The notes under the pieces: generated by a model
Seen by the model: the letters and a program-made list of their open reading frames with translations, nothing else
What the model was told of the DNA's origin: nothing
Databases searched by the model: none
NCBI RefSeq assembly: GCF_009662475.1
Contig: NZ_CP045571.1
Span: 318,501-382,500 of the forward strand
Direction: 5' to 3'
Origin: Acidithiobacillus thiooxidans ATCC 19377
GTDB taxonomy: Bacteria; Pseudomonadota; Gammaproteobacteria; Acidithiobacillales; Acidithiobacillaceae
Length of the DNA stretch: 64,000 nucleotides
Program-made: the position numbers and the translations under genes
Shown: positions 9,438-18,808 of the stretch, in pieces
How positions within the stretch are numbered: the stretch's first letter is position 1
How the letters are laid out: the number at the start of each line of letters is the position of its first letter

Positions 9438-10261
9438 GCTTTGGTCTTCAGTGACTGACCCAGAGCACGACTGCGCGCGGCGGCGGCAGCCAGGGCACGC
9501 TGGGCCAGAGGCCGCAACTGCTCTTCCCAGACCGCTAGACCGGCAGCGGTCGTACCACCGGGACTGGTGACCTGGTGACGCAGTTCACTGGGGCTCGCAG
9601 GACTTGCTGCAGCCATCTGGGCGGTACCCCACACCGTCTGTAAAGCCAGGGCCCGGGCGGTGACCCGATCCAGTCCTTCAAGTACGGCGGCGTCTTCCAA
9701 CGCCTCCAGAAATAACAACACATACGCAGGACCGCTGCCAGCCAGGGCGGTAGCTGCGTCCATCAGGGATTCGTCATGCAGCCAGAACACCTTGCCCACC
9801 CCGGAGAAAATTTGCTGCACGATGTCGCACTGCGCTGCCTTGACCGTTGCCTGGGCGAAGAGGGTCGTCGCTCCCGCTCCCACCTGCGCAGGCGTATTGG
9901 GCATGGCGCGGAATACGGCCACATTCTCTCCCAGGATGCTGCGCATTTGCTGGCTGGAAATGCCCGCTGCAACGGATACAAAAAGGACTTGGGCATCCGC
10001 GAATGATTCCCGCCATTCGCTGAGAATCCCATCTACCTGTTTGGGTTTGGCGGCATAAATCACCAGACTGTTCTGCGGCAGCTTTTCGGCCTTGGCAGGA
10101 CGGCTACGCAGGCCGAATTCTTCGGCAAGGGCCTCACGACGCTGGGTACTGGGGGCATGTACCTGAATCTGGCTACCTGGTACGCCAAGCTGGCGCATTC
10201 CGGAAATAAGGGCACGAGCCATATTGCCTGCGCCAATAAATACGATATTTTGTTCAATCAT
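9434..10261 (-). CDS. proC: Pyrroline-5-carboxylate reductase
   Basis: ProC reduces pyrroline-5-carboxylate to proline with NAD(P)H, the final step of proline synthesis. The 275-residue protein begins with a Rossmann motif FIGAGNMARALISG and carries the family signature around ALAGSGPAYV (residue about 165) and the late SPGGTTAAGL motif. It overlaps yggS upstream and yggT downstream by 4 bases each, so the three are translationally coupled. proB lies at 22.8 kb in another operon. Confidence 0.94.
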   Translation of the reverse strand: MIEQNIVFIGAGNMARALISGMRQLGVPGSQIQVHAPSTQRREALAEEFGLRSRPAKAEKLPQNSLVIYAAKPKQVDGILSEWRESFADAQVLFVSVAAGISSQQMRSILGENVAVFRAMPNTPAQVGAGATTLFAQATVKAAQCDIVQQIFSGVGKVFWLHDESLMDAATALAGSGPAYVLLFLEALEDAAVLEGLDRVTARALALQTVWGTAQMAAASPASPSELRHQVTSPGGTTAAGLAVWEEQLRPLAQRALAAAAARSRALGQSLKTKA

Positions 10262-10929
10262 GTTGCCTCCTGGTGACGGCTGCCAAACAAGCGCGTACCC
10301 AAGCGGATTTCTGTGGCTCCATGCTCCAGCGCCTGCACAAAATCAGACGAAGTTCCCATGGACAAAGTATCCAGGTCAGGGTAATTCCCGCTTTGTAGCA
10401 GCGTGTTGAATAAGCTGTGCATTTGCTGAAAATTGACGTTTGCCTGGTCAGGGTCGGGATGGACCAATGCCATCAGGCCACGCAAACGGAGAAAGGGGAG
10501 TTGCTGGATGCCTTCTGCAAGTCTCGCAAGCTGAGCAGGTGGGCATCCTCCCTTGCTGTCTTCCGAGCTGACGGCCACTTCAATCAGCACATTCAGGGGC
10601 GTCGAAACCTCCTGTCTGGCACTGTCCAGCCGTTGGGCAATCAGCAGACGGTCAACGCTTTCGACCCAGGCAAAGTGCCGGGCAATTTCTTGGGTTTTGT
10701 TACGCTGAATCCGGCCGATAAAATGCCAGCAAATATTCTTTAGATCGCGTAGTTCATCCTGTTTGTCCAGCGCTTCCTGAAGGTAGTTTTCACCGAAATG
10801 ACGCAATCCCAAGGCATGGGCTTCGCGGATGACCGACGCCGGAACCCTTTTGCTCACCGCCAGTAACATGGGGCGGTCGGGCTGCTGTAGCGTGCGCCTT
10901 ATATTTGCCAGATTTTCAGCGAGGGACAT
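10258..10929 (-). CDS. YggS-family PLP homeostasis protein
   Basis: This 223-residue alanine-racemase-fold protein (PLPBP/YggS) binds pyridoxal phosphate and helps keep PLP and amino-acid pools in balance. The PLP lysine is K27 in LLAVSKR; HFGENYLQEA near residue 44, HFIGRIQRNK near 67 and the late SMGTSSDF motif are family hallmarks. The ATG at 10929 has GGAG 6 bases upstream; a longer frame to 11148 runs into the pilT promoter region and is rejected. It heads the yggS-proC-yggT-bioB unit and is divergent from pilT. Confidence 0.9.
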   Translation of the reverse strand: MSLAENLANIRRTLQQPDRPMLLAVSKRVPASVIREAHALGLRHFGENYLQEALDKQDELRDLKNICWHFIGRIQRNKTQEIARHFAWVESVDRLLIAQRLDSARQEVSTPLNVLIEVAVSSEDSKGGCPPAQLARLAEGIQQLPFLRLRGLMALVHPDPDQANVNFQQMHSLFNTLLQSGNYPDLDTLSMGTSSDFVQALEHGATEIRLGTRLFGSRHQEAT

Positions 10930-11035
10930 GCTGCTCCATGAAACGTGGGCGAAATGGCCAAGGTCGACTATAGTAACGCGCATGAGTCCCAATGCCCAAA
11001 TGCCGGGTATTACCATGCCATGTGGAGATTTATAG

Positions 11036-12085
11036 ATGGATATTGCTGAACTACTCAGCTTCGCGGTGAAAAATAACGCATCAGATACGCACATATCTGC
11101 GGGCCTCGCACCCATGTTGCGCATTAACGGCGATATACGTCCCATCAACGTTGAAGCACTGGACGGAAAGGCCGTCCACGCAATGATTTACGACATCATG
11201 TCGGATTCCCAGCGAAAATGGTATGAAGAAAATCTGGAAATCGATTTTGCCTATGAACTGCCCGGTATTGCGCGTTTTCGGGTGAATGCTTTTAATCAGG
11301 ATCGGGGTCCCGCTGCGGCATTTCATACCATTCCGGCCAAGGTGTTGAGTCTGGAAGATCTCAATGCGCCAAAATCTTTTACGGAAATTATTAATATCCC
11401 GCGTGGACTGATACTGGTTACCGGACCAACCGGGTCTGGTAAGTCCACGACCCTGGCGGCTATGGTGGATCATATCAACGCTAATCGGCCAGATCATATT
11501 ATTACCATCGAAGATCCTATAGAGTTCATCCATACGGCTAAAAAGTGCCTGATTAATCAGCGTGAAGTGGGGCCGAATACCCATTCCTTCGAAAACGCCC
11601 TGCGTTCGGCGCTGCGTGAAGATCCGGATATTATTCTGGTCGGTGAGTTGCGTGATCTGGAAACCATGCGGCTTGCCTTGACGGCAGCAGAAACCGGACA
11701 CATTGTTTTTGCGACGCTACATACCAGTTCAGCACCTAAAACCATTGATCGTATTGTCGATTCTTTCCCGGGCGGGGAAAAGGACATGGTCCGCTCCATG
11801 TTGTCTGAATCCTTACGGGCGGTCATTTCGCAAACCCTGCTGAAAACTGCCGATGGAAAAGGGCGGGTTCCAGCTCATGAAATCATGATTGCCACGCCGG
11901 CTATTCGTAATCTCATTCGCGAAAATAAAGTGGCACAAATGTACTCAGTCATTCAGACCGGACAAAACCAGGGCATGCAAACGCTGGATCAATGCCTGGC
12001 AGATTTGGTGCGTGCCCATAAAATTACTCGCGAAGAGGCAATGCGCCGGGTGCAGAACAAAGACAGTTTTATGAATGTGGCCTGA
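11036..12085 (+). CDS. pilT: Type IV pilus retraction ATPase PilT
   Basis: PilT is the hexameric cytoplasmic ATPase that powers pilus retraction and twitching. The 349-residue protein has a PAS-like N-terminal domain, Walker A GPTGSGKST (residue about 130), the Asp box ITIEDPIEF, Walker B IILVGELRD, the His box GHIVFATLHT, and the C-terminal AIRNLIRE motif that marks PilT. It is followed 10 bases later by pilU, the usual pairing. The start has GGAG about 9 bases upstream. Confidence 0.95.
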   Translation: MDIAELLSFAVKNNASDTHISAGLAPMLRINGDIRPINVEALDGKAVHAMIYDIMSDSQRKWYEENLEIDFAYELPGIARFRVNAFNQDRGPAAAFHTIPAKVLSLEDLNAPKSFTEIINIPRGLILVTGPTGSGKSTTLAAMVDHINANRPDHIITIEDPIEFIHTAKKCLINQREVGPNTHSFENALRSALREDPDIILVGELRDLETMRLALTAAETGHIVFATLHTSSAPKTIDRIVDSFPGGEKDMVRSMLSESLRAVISQTLLKTADGKGRVPAHEIMIATPAIRNLIRENKVAQMYSVIQTGQNQGMQTLDQCLADLVRAHKITREEAMRRVQNKDSFMNVA

Positions 12086-12095
12086 GGAATATTGA

Positions 12096-13220
12096 ATGTC
12101 TGTACTGGATGATCTGCTGGCATTGATGGTCGAAAAAAACGGTTCTGATTTGTATCTGACTGTGGGTTCTCCGCCGGTCATGAAAATTGATGGACGCGCC
12201 GTAAATCTGGGTACAGATATGTTGAAACCCGGGCAAGTGCTCAGTCTCGCCAAGGAAATTCTGGGGATGGAGCGTCTGCAGGAATTTCAGCACGAAAAAG
12301 AAATCAACATGGCTATTTCAGCTACAGGCATCGGGCGTTTTCGGGTCAATGGATTTTATCAGCGTGGTGAACTGAGTTTTGTGTTGCGTGCCATTAAAAC
12401 CCAAATCCCGACCCTGGAGCAGCTCAAATTGCCACCCATTCTGAAGGATCTCGCCATGACTTCGCGAGGTCTGGTGCTGTTTGTGGGCGCGACCGGTTCG
12501 GGTAAAAGTACCTCATTGGCTTCCATGATTCAGTATCGTAATCAGAATGCTGCCGGTCATATCCTGACCATCGAAGATCCTATTGAATTTATTCATAAGA
12601 ATCAGAAATCGATTGTCAATCAGCGGGAAGTCGGCATAGATACGCTTAGTTATGAAAGAGCACTGGAAAATGCCCTGCGTGAGGCGCCTGATGTGATTTT
12701 GATTGGTGAGGTGCGTAATAGGGATACAATGGATCACGCCATGGCCTACGCAGAAACCGGGCACTTATGCATGTCTACCCTGCATGCCAATAATGCCAAC
12801 CAGGCCATTGAACGCATCATCAACTTTTTCCCCGAAGATCGGAAAAAGCAGTTGCTGATGGATTTATCCCTGAATCTGAAAGCCGTTGTTTCCCAGCGAC
12901 TTCTGCCCATCAAGGGGCAGGCGGGACGTATTGCCGCCATTGAGGTGTTGATTAATACGCCGGCGATTGCTGATCTTATCTACAAAGGCGAAGTCGGAAT
13001 GCTCAAGGAAGCCATGGGTCGCACCAATGATGTGGGCATGCAAACCTTTGATCGGAGTCTGCTGAATTTATACGCTCAGGGTTTGGTGGAATATGAAGAT
13101 GCGCTCCGTGCCGCCGATTCTCAAAATGATTTACGTTTGGCTATCAAGCAGGATTGCTTGCGTCGCGGTTTGGATGACCCAGGGGTTAAGCATTCTTCCG
13201 AGGATAAGTGGCAAATATAG
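12096..13220 (+). CDS. pilU: Type IV pilus retraction ATPase PilU
   Basis: PilU is a PilT paralogue that assists pilus retraction. The 374-residue protein has Walker A GATGSGKST, LTIEDPIEF, VILIGEVRNRDT and GHLCMSTLHANN motifs; the EVRN variant and the longer, less conserved C-terminus distinguish PilU from PilT. It lies 10 bases after pilT and its 3' end overlaps the next gene by 13 bases, so all three genes form one transcript. Confidence 0.93.
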   Translation: MSVLDDLLALMVEKNGSDLYLTVGSPPVMKIDGRAVNLGTDMLKPGQVLSLAKEILGMERLQEFQHEKEINMAISATGIGRFRVNGFYQRGELSFVLRAIKTQIPTLEQLKLPPILKDLAMTSRGLVLFVGATGSGKSTSLASMIQYRNQNAAGHILTIEDPIEFIHKNQKSIVNQREVGIDTLSYERALENALREAPDVILIGEVRNRDTMDHAMAYAETGHLCMSTLHANNANQAIERIINFFPEDRKKQLLMDLSLNLKAVVSQRLLPIKGQAGRIAAIEVLINTPAIADLIYKGEVGMLKEAMGRTNDVGMQTFDRSLLNLYAQGLVEYEDALRAADSQNDLRLAIKQDCLRRGLDDPGVKHSSEDKWQI

Positions 13221-14422
13221 CGGGAAGCCCTGTGTTTTGGTTTCTGGATGCACTAGCAGCCTTGGTTCTCCTGGCCTGGCTGGTGCTGTTTTTTGCCCGG
13301 GGATTTTTCTGGCGCGCTGATCAGCGCTTGCCGGCGCTCTCCGCAGAATTCCTGAAAGCCGCTGAAACCACTACCGCCGGTCTTCCGGCGGTGACGGCCA
13401 TTGTCCCGGCACGTAACGAGGCCGAAGGCATCGGACCCTGTGTAACGGCTTTGCTGCGCCAGAATTATCCGGGAGAGCTGCGGGTCATCGTAGTGGATGA
13501 TCAAAGTGAGGACGGAACTGCACAGCGTGCGAAAATAGCCGCTGAAAAGGCAGGGGCTTCAGATCGTCTGCAGGTTCTCAGTGGAACAACGCTACCCGAA
13601 GCGTGGGCGGGCAAAGTCTGGGCCATGCACCAGGGTGCGCTGGCTGCTGAGGATGTGTCACTGCTGTGGTTTACCGATGCGGACATTGTCCATGGTCCTG
13701 ATGTGCTCACCCGCTTGGTGGCCCTGCAGCAGCGTGGAAACCGCGCATTGGTGTCGCTGATGGTGATGTTGTCCTGTCACAGTTTCTGGGAGCGCCTGCT
13801 GATCCCGCCCTTCATTTTCTTTTTTCAGATGCTTTATCCTTTTCCCTGGGTGAATGATCCGCGCCGCAAGCTGGCTGGAGCCGCAGGCGGGTGCATGTTG
13901 TTGCGGCGGGATTTGCTGATGCAGGCAGGGGGCTTTGCTGCCATGCGCGGGGCCTTGATTGATGACTGTACGCTGGCTGCCTTGTTGAAAATTCAGGGCC
14001 CGATTTGGTTAGGGTTGGGTACCGAAAGTTACAGCCTGCGTGACTATCGTTTTCTCGGCGAAATATGGCGGATGGTGACACGTTCGGCCTACGTGCAGCT
14101 GGAGTTCAGTCCATGGCGGCTGTTGACGGCGACAGTGGCCATGCTTTTTCTTTACGCCGTACCACTGATTTTGTTGATTGCCGGATGCTGGGAGCAGCAA
14201 TGGCTAGGGCTGATCCTGTTGGCATTGACCCTGGCCCTGATGTTCAGGGCTTATTTACCCAGCGTCCGCCTCTATGCACAGAACAGCCTCTGGGTTTTGA
14301 CCTTGCCCCTTGCAGCCATGCTTTACATGCTCATGACGCTGGATTCTGCACGCCGTCACTATCTGGGCAAAGGGGGCGCCTGGAAAGGGCGCCACTATGA
14401 CCAGTCTGGAGAAAAACACTGA
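13208..14422 (+). CDS. hpnB: HpnB-like hopanoid-associated family 2 glycosyltransferase
   Basis: This 404-residue protein is a family 2 glycosyltransferase with an N-terminal membrane span (residues about 9-33), the nucleotide-sugar motif AIVPARNEAEGIG near 62-75, VVDDQSEDGT near 95, and the DADIVHGPDVL acidic motif near 158. The LPEAWAGKVWAMHQGA block is typical of the hopene-associated HpnB group. Three C-terminal spans (about 300-385) suggest an inner-membrane enzyme. HpnB-like enzymes accompany hopanoid genes, but the precise reaction is not settled. It starts at a GTG inside pilU, and no other hopanoid gene is adjacent, which is unusual. Confidence 0.82.
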   Translation: MANIAGSPVFWFLDALAALVLLAWLVLFFARGFFWRADQRLPALSAEFLKAAETTTAGLPAVTAIVPARNEAEGIGPCVTALLRQNYPGELRVIVVDDQSEDGTAQRAKIAAEKAGASDRLQVLSGTTLPEAWAGKVWAMHQGALAAEDVSLLWFTDADIVHGPDVLTRLVALQQRGNRALVSLMVMLSCHSFWERLLIPPFIFFFQMLYPFPWVNDPRRKLAGAAGGCMLLRRDLLMQAGGFAAMRGALIDDCTLAALLKIQGPIWLGLGTESYSLRDYRFLGEIWRMVTRSAYVQLEFSPWRLLTATVAMLFLYAVPLILLIAGCWEQQWLGLILLALTLALMFRAYLPSVRLYAQNSLWVLTLPLAAMLYMLMTLDSARRHYLGKGGAWKGRHYDQSGEKH

Positions 14423-14447
14423 TAAATGGCGCAGAATGGATGCGTTC

Positions 14448-15575
14448 TTATCGATAATGCAGTAGATACCGCCATTCAAAAGCCATTTTGGCGGCATGCC
14501 AGAGGGGATTGGGGAGAACGCTGGCGTGGTCCTTATTGCGAAACACCATGATGCCGCTGTCCAGCGCATCCACAATGCACACCAGCTCAGCCCGGAAAGG
14601 CTTGTCAGAAGCCTTGTTCTGGAGACTTAAAACCGCATTGTGCACGGCGGCTTCGGCCTGCAGGTCGGCGGTATGGCCCTGCTTGGGCAGCCAGTCCGGA
14701 CTGTTGGCGTAGGATCCCGCATCGCCCACCACAAAAACCCCTGGATGTCCGGGAACCTGACAGTATTCATCCGCCTGGATAAAGCCACCGGGCGAAAGCG
14801 GTAAACCGGATTGTTGCGCCCAATCTGGCCCCGTCATGCCGGGCATGAAGAGAATCAGATTCGCCGCGATTTCGCCACCTTCCGTCATGACTTTATCTGC
14901 AGAAAATCCAGTGATTTTATGACCGAGATGCGTCTTGATCTGGCGTTTTTCCATTTCGGCAAGTAATCCGGCAACCGCTTTGGCACCCAGGCGGTTACCG
15001 GGTTCGGTCATGGGATTAAAAAATACCAGATCAATCTGTTCACGCCTGCCGATTTTGCGCAGATAGCTATCAATGCCAAACAGCAGCTCAAAAACAGGCC
15101 CGCCGCGCACGGCGGTGGGCTCCTGGGGATTACCGGCAAAGCCAAAGGCGATAGTGCCCTTGTCCAGGGCCGCCAGGCGATCGCGAATTTGCTCGGCAGC
15201 CTCAATACCGTCACAGATGGCCAGGCTATGCTCGATGCCCGGCAATTTGCGCAGACCCCGGCCACCGCTGGCAATAATCAAAATATCGTTGATTATTTCA
15301 CCCTGATCAGTAACCGCCGTCCGACCTTCGTCGCGCAATTCCGTCACCCGCCCGGCATGGAAATGCACATTTTTGCGCTGAAAAAACCGGTCCAGGGGGA
15401 TGCGGAGCTGCTCACCCTGACGGAGACCGGTGGGAATCCAGATCAAACTGGGGTAATAAATGAACTCTGCCTTGGGGGCGATGAGGGTGATTTCGGCATC
15501 GGGTAACTGCCGGCGGATTTGCCGCACGGCGGTCAAACCCCCAAACCCTGCTCCTATAATGCTGACTTTGTGCAT
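14448..15575 (-). CDS. Sulfide:quinone oxidoreductase-like flavoprotein
   Basis: This 375-residue protein of the SQR/flavocytochrome c sulfide dehydrogenase family has an FAD motif IIGAGFGGLTAV at residues 6-17, a second dinucleotide-type segment, VFVVGDAGSYA at 280-290 for FAD contact, and an aromatic C-terminal tail like the membrane-anchoring end of SQR. Compared with remembered Acidithiobacillus SQR, C121 matches the first cysteine and C333 the third, but the middle active-site cysteine position (around FGFAGNPQEP, 143-152) has none. It may therefore act on another substrate or be an NADH-type or polysulfide-related enzyme. The gene ends 26 bases from the convergent hpnB; a repeat copy lies upstream. 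Confidence 0.75.
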   Translation of the reverse strand: MHKVSIIGAGFGGLTAVRQIRRQLPDAEITLIAPKAEFIYYPSLIWIPTGLRQGEQLRIPLDRFFQRKNVHFHAGRVTELRDEGRTAVTDQGEIINDILIIASGGRGLRKLPGIEHSLAICDGIEAAEQIRDRLAALDKGTIAFGFAGNPQEPTAVRGGPVFELLFGIDSYLRKIGRREQIDLVFFNPMTEPGNRLGAKAVAGLLAEMEKRQIKTHLGHKITGFSADKVMTEGGEIAANLILFMPGMTGPDWAQQSGLPLSPGGFIQADEYCQVPGHPGVFVVGDAGSYANSPDWLPKQGHTADLQAEAAVHNAVLSLQNKASDKPFRAELVCIVDALDSGIMVFRNKDHASVLPNPLWHAAKMAFEWRYLLHYR

Positions 15576-15696
15576 GTTATCGGTCCTCGTTCATGGGTTT
15601 CCATATAAAAGCATCCATTTCGATTCATGAGTATATCGCAAAACCTTTTCCGGGATATTGCACCATAACGGAAGGCAGCATACCGAAAAGTTTTAT

Positions 15697-15891
15697 CCTA
15701 AAAACGGCATCTGCCGTGGGTGCTTTGCAGCGACTTTTGTTTTGAGCCGTTGTTGTTCTTGGCGAAATCCTGCGCCCGTCAGGAGAGCTGTTTGAGCCCG
15801 CAGGGCGAGTTCTCTCCTGACAGCAGGATGAGCCCTAGAACAACAGGCGAGGAACAACGGAGCAAAAAGCACCTACGGCAGATGCCGTTTA
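15697..15891 (-). repeat. Dispersed ~195-bp palindromic repeat, copy B
   Basis: This is the same element as at 21738 but in the reverse orientation. Both tips carry ACGGCATCTGCCGT, or its complement, flanked by A- or T-runs. The centre has the CTGTCAGGAGAG-type stem around GCCC-TGC-GGGC. It fills most of the 320 bases between the SQR-like start (15575) and the trmB stop (15896). The remaining bases 15576-15696 should contain the SQR-like promoter, but I see no convincing boxes. Confidence 0.9.
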
Positions 15892-15895
15892 TGGA

Positions 15896-16588
15896 TCAAC
15901 TTGTGCGTCGATACACCAGATCATAAACACTGTGTCCGAGTTTTTCGCCACGACGTTCAAAACGGGTCGGAATACGATTGGCGGGTCGCTCCGAAAAGCT
16001 ATTTCCAGAATCCGTATTTATCAGGCCCTGGGTCTGATTGAGGACGGTCAGCATTTGTTCTGCGTAATCAGCCCAGTCCGTTGCCAGTTGTAATTCTCCA
16101 CCCGTTTTGAGCAGGCGCTGCAAGGTGTTTGCGAACTCAGTCTGAATCAGGCGACGTTTTTGTTGCCGGGTTTTTGGCCAGGGGTCGGGAAACTGAATGA
16201 TGATGCGCGCAAATAAAGCATCTGGCAGGGTTTTCATCCAGGCCGCGACATCATCATGAACAATACGGATGTTATCAATGCCCGCTTTTTCCATCTGCAA
16301 CAGGAGAGAGCCGACTCCGGGAGTGTGTACTTCTGCACCGATAAAACTTTGATCGGGATTTGCGGCGGCAAGGGCGGCAAGATGTTCGCCGTTGCCAAAA
16401 CCGATTTCCAGGGTGATGTTCCGTTGCCCATTCCAGGGATCCTGCCAGGGTTCCCCGGTTGGGATTTGCAGAGCGGGGAGGGCGTCCTGAATCACCCGAC
16501 GTTGTGCGGCGGTAATACGTCCCTGGCGTAATACAAAACTGCGAATCGGGCGTTGCCCGGTATTGAGCGCTTCTTCCATGACAGGCAT
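15896..16588 (-). CDS. trmB: tRNA (guanine-N7-)-methyltransferase
   Basis: TrmB makes m7G46 in tRNA variable loops using S-adenosylmethionine. The 230-residue protein has the SAM motif LEIGFGNGEHLAALA (residues about 60-74) and the family signature FPDPWPKTRQQKRRL (about 133-147), with a late TRFERRGEKLGHSVYDL block. An ATG at 16579 is an alternative start. It is divergent from purE with only 41 bases between them, so their promoters must overlap. Confidence 0.93.
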   Translation of the reverse strand: MPVMEEALNTGQRPIRSFVLRQGRITAAQRRVIQDALPALQIPTGEPWQDPWNGQRNITLEIGFGNGEHLAALAAANPDQSFIGAEVHTPGVGSLLLQMEKAGIDNIRIVHDDVAAWMKTLPDALFARIIIQFPDPWPKTRQQKRRLIQTEFANTLQRLLKTGGELQLATDWADYAEQMLTVLNQTQGLINTDSGNSFSERPANRIPTRFERRGEKLGHSVYDLVYRRTS

Positions 16589-16629
16589 TATAACCCGTTT
16601 AATGTGCAGGCCTAGAGAGGAGAGCAGGC

Positions 16630-17127
16630 ATGGAACATCCCCTGGTCGGGGTGGTAATGGGCAGCAACAGTGACTGGGAAGTCATGGTCGCTGCGACAGA
16701 ACAACTGCAGGCATTGAATATTCCCCATGAAAAGCGGGTGGTTTCGGCGCATCGAACCCCGGACCTGCTTTTTGATTATGCCGCGACGGCCGCATCTCGG
16801 GGGCTGCGCTGCATTATTGCCGGAGCGGGCGGCGCTGCCCACCTGCCGGGGATGCTCGCCGCCAAAACCCTCTTGCCGGTATTGGGAGTGCCGGTGCCTT
16901 CCCGACACCTGAACGGCATGGATTCACTCCTGTCCATTGTACAGATGCCCAAGGGCATTCCGGTAGCCACTTTTGCCATCGGCACTGCGGGTGCCGCCAA
17001 TGCCGGTCTTTTCGCCGCAGCCTTGTTGGCCGCAAGTGATCCGATGCTTGCCCGGCGCCTGCAGGATTTTCGTCACCAACAGGAAGCAGCCGTATTAGCC
17101 ATGACTTTGCCGGATTCTGAGCCATGA
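16630..17127 (+). CDS. purE: N5-carboxyaminoimidazole ribonucleotide mutase
   Basis: PurE class I moves the carboxyl group of N5-CAIR to give CAIR in purine synthesis. The 165-residue protein starts with [14 protein letters not shown], contains [11 protein letters not shown] (about residues 36-46) and the [13 protein letters not shown] loop (about 62-74), all active-site signatures. The ribosome site GAGAGGAG precedes the ATG. The stop overlaps the purK start by 4 bases; PurK makes its substrate, so the two act in sequence. Confidence 0.96.
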   Translation: MEHPLVGVVMGSNSDWEVMVAATEQLQALNIPHEKRVVSAHRTPDLLFDYAATAASRGLRCIIAGAGGAAHLPGMLAAKTLLPVLGVPVPSRHLNGMDSLLSIVQMPKGIPVATFAIGTAGAANAGLFAAALLAASDPMLARRLQDFRHQQEAAVLAMTLPDSEP

Positions 17128-18257
17128 TTTTACCCGGTGCCACCCTCGGAATTCTGGGAGGTGGGCAGTTGGGTCAAATGTTTACGCTGGCGGCCCGGCG
17201 CATGGGTTATGGTGTATGGGTTCTCGATCCTGATCCGGATTGTCCGGCGGCGGCCGTGGCAGACCGTCATCTTTGTGCGCCCTATGATGATTTTTCTGCC
17301 TTGGCGCTTTTGGCGGATCACTGTGCAGCGGTGACCGCCGAGTTTGAAAATGTCCCTGCCTCGGCCATGATTTATCTGGAAGCGCGAATACCTGTGCGCC
17401 CCGGCTCCACGGCGTTGGCTATTGCCCAGGACCGGGTCCGGGAAAAGACCTTTTTTCAGGACCTCGGTCTGGAGGTCGCACCCTTTGCACTGCTCAGGCA
17501 AGAGGATGATGTGGAGCTTGTGGCACGAAAGCTGAGTTTTCCTGCCATCCTGAAAACTACCCGCTTTGGGTATGATGGCAAGGGGCAACAGAATGTGACC
17601 ACGGCCAGCGAACTTCCAGCCGCATGGGCCAGCCTGAATACCCCGGAAGCCATTCTGGAGTCACGGATTAAACTGGTGCAGGAGTTTTCCGTAGTGCTGG
17701 CGCGTTCAGTGGAGGGGATGATGGTGTTTTATCCCCTGGCAGAAAATCGTCATCACCATGCTGTGCTTGATCTCAGTATTGTGCCCGCCCGAATTCCAGA
17801 GGCACTACAAAATCAGGCGCGACAAAGCGCGGCGTGCATTGCTGAGGCGCTGAACTATGTCGGTGTGCTTGCCGTTGAATTTTTTGTGGAGGAAGAGGGC
17901 CGTCTGTTGGTCAATGAAATGGCCCCGCGCCCCCACAATAGTGGTCATTATACCATTGATGCCTGTGTCAGCAGTCAGTTTGATCAGCAGGTACGTGCGC
18001 TTTGCGGGTTATCCCTGGCAGATATCCGTCTGCTCAGCCCCGTAGTCATGATGAATCTGCTGGGTGATTTGTGGGAAGAAGGCGGACCGGATTGGCAGAA
18101 ACTATTCCAGCATCCGCAAATCAAGGTTCATTTGTACGGCAAGAAGGAAGCCCGCCCCGGTCGCAAAATGGGCCATGTAAATGCCTTGAGTTCTGATGCC
18201 GAGCGGGCTTTGGCGGTGTTGGAGACGCTGCGCCAGGACTGGAACTGGCCGCGTTAA
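17124..18257 (+). CDS. purK: N5-carboxyaminoimidazole ribonucleotide synthase
   Basis: PurK is the ATP-grasp enzyme that carboxylates AIR with bicarbonate. The 377-residue protein opens with [12 protein letters not shown], has [12 protein letters not shown] near residue 148 and the metal/ATP motif [14 protein letters not shown] near 264-277. It is coupled to purE by a 4-base overlap and is followed by a hairpin terminator. Confidence 0.96.
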   Translation: MILPGATLGILGGGQLGQMFTLAARRMGYGVWVLDPDPDCPAAAVADRHLCAPYDDFSALALLADHCAAVTAEFENVPASAMIYLEARIPVRPGSTALAIAQDRVREKTFFQDLGLEVAPFALLRQEDDVELVARKLSFPAILKTTRFGYDGKGQQNVTTASELPAAWASLNTPEAILESRIKLVQEFSVVLARSVEGMMVFYPLAENRHHHAVLDLSIVPARIPEALQNQARQSAACIAEALNYVGVLAVEFFVEEEGRLLVNEMAPRPHNSGHYTIDACVSSQFDQQVRALCGLSLADIRLLSPVVMMNLLGDLWEEGGPDWQKLFQHPQIKVHLYGKKEARPGRKMGHVNALSSDAERALAVLETLRQDWNWPR

Positions 18258-18270
18258 CTGCCTGCCCGCT

Positions 18271-18298
18271 GAAAAAACGGCAACTGCCGTTTTCAGGA
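18271..18298. terminator. Bidirectional terminator hairpin between purK and dsbB
   Basis: AAAACGGCA and TGCCGTTTT pair over 9 bp around a two-base centre, with A-rich sequence before and T-rich after, between convergent genes. The stem is nearly identical to the tips of the 195-bp palindromic repeats (ACGGCA-NN-TGCCGT), so it may be a solo end of that element. Confidence 0.75.
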
Positions 18299-18808
18299 TT
18301 AAGTCTGAACGCGGCGGCTCAACCACTGGGCGATCAGGAGCAGGACGGCGCAACCCACAAAAAAAGCCATACTCCAGTGGGTGATGGGCCATCCTGCCAG
18401 GCTTTTGCTGCCAGCCAGCGCACAGGAACCATGGCCGGATAAGGTCGAGGCTAAATCATTTCCCAAGCCGCCCAGGGCGGGACTACTCTGAAAAACCTGG
18501 ACCGAAGAGCAGGTTTCTATCTGATCTGCCGCCATCTGCGTCAGGTGCCACTGCCACCCTGCCAGGGCTGCGCCCAGCAGGGCATATAACGCTGCCAATA
18601 TCCATAAACCCCGGCGTACCGTGCCTTTCCAGAAAAAGCCCATGGTAACAATGACGATGACGGCCAGATCAGCCAGACGTTGGTAAACACAAATGCTGCA
18701 AGGTTGCTCACCTTGCGCAAACTGCAGCCACAGCACCAGCGAAAAGGCAAGGATGCCAGCCAGAATGACCAGAGCCGCCAGCCAGGATGCGTATCTGGAC
18801 GCAGTCAT
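18299..18808 (-). CDS. dsbB: Disulfide bond formation protein B
   Basis: DsbB is the inner-membrane quinone reductase that reoxidises DsbA. The 169-residue protein has four membrane spans and both cysteine pairs, C37-S-I-C40 in QPCSICVYQR in the first periplasmic loop and C100/C129 in the second. The ATG overlaps the stop codon of the upstream DsbG-like gene by 4 bases (ATGA). The pairing suggests the thioredoxin-fold protein upstream is its substrate or partner. Confidence 0.9.
   Translation of the reverse strand: MTASRYASWLAALVILAGILAFSLVLWLQFAQGEQPCSICVYQRLADLAVIVIVTMGFFWKGTVRRGLWILAALYALLGAALAGWQWHLTQMAADQIETCSSVQVFQSSPALGGLGNDLASTLSGHGSCALAGSKSLAGWPITHWSMAFFVGCAVLLLIAQWLSRRVQT

Noticed and set aside
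15720-15926. 68-residue open frame in repeat copy B that resembles the frame in copy A
   Set aside because: Similarity reflects the DNA repeat. The tips of the frame vary without codon-level conservation.
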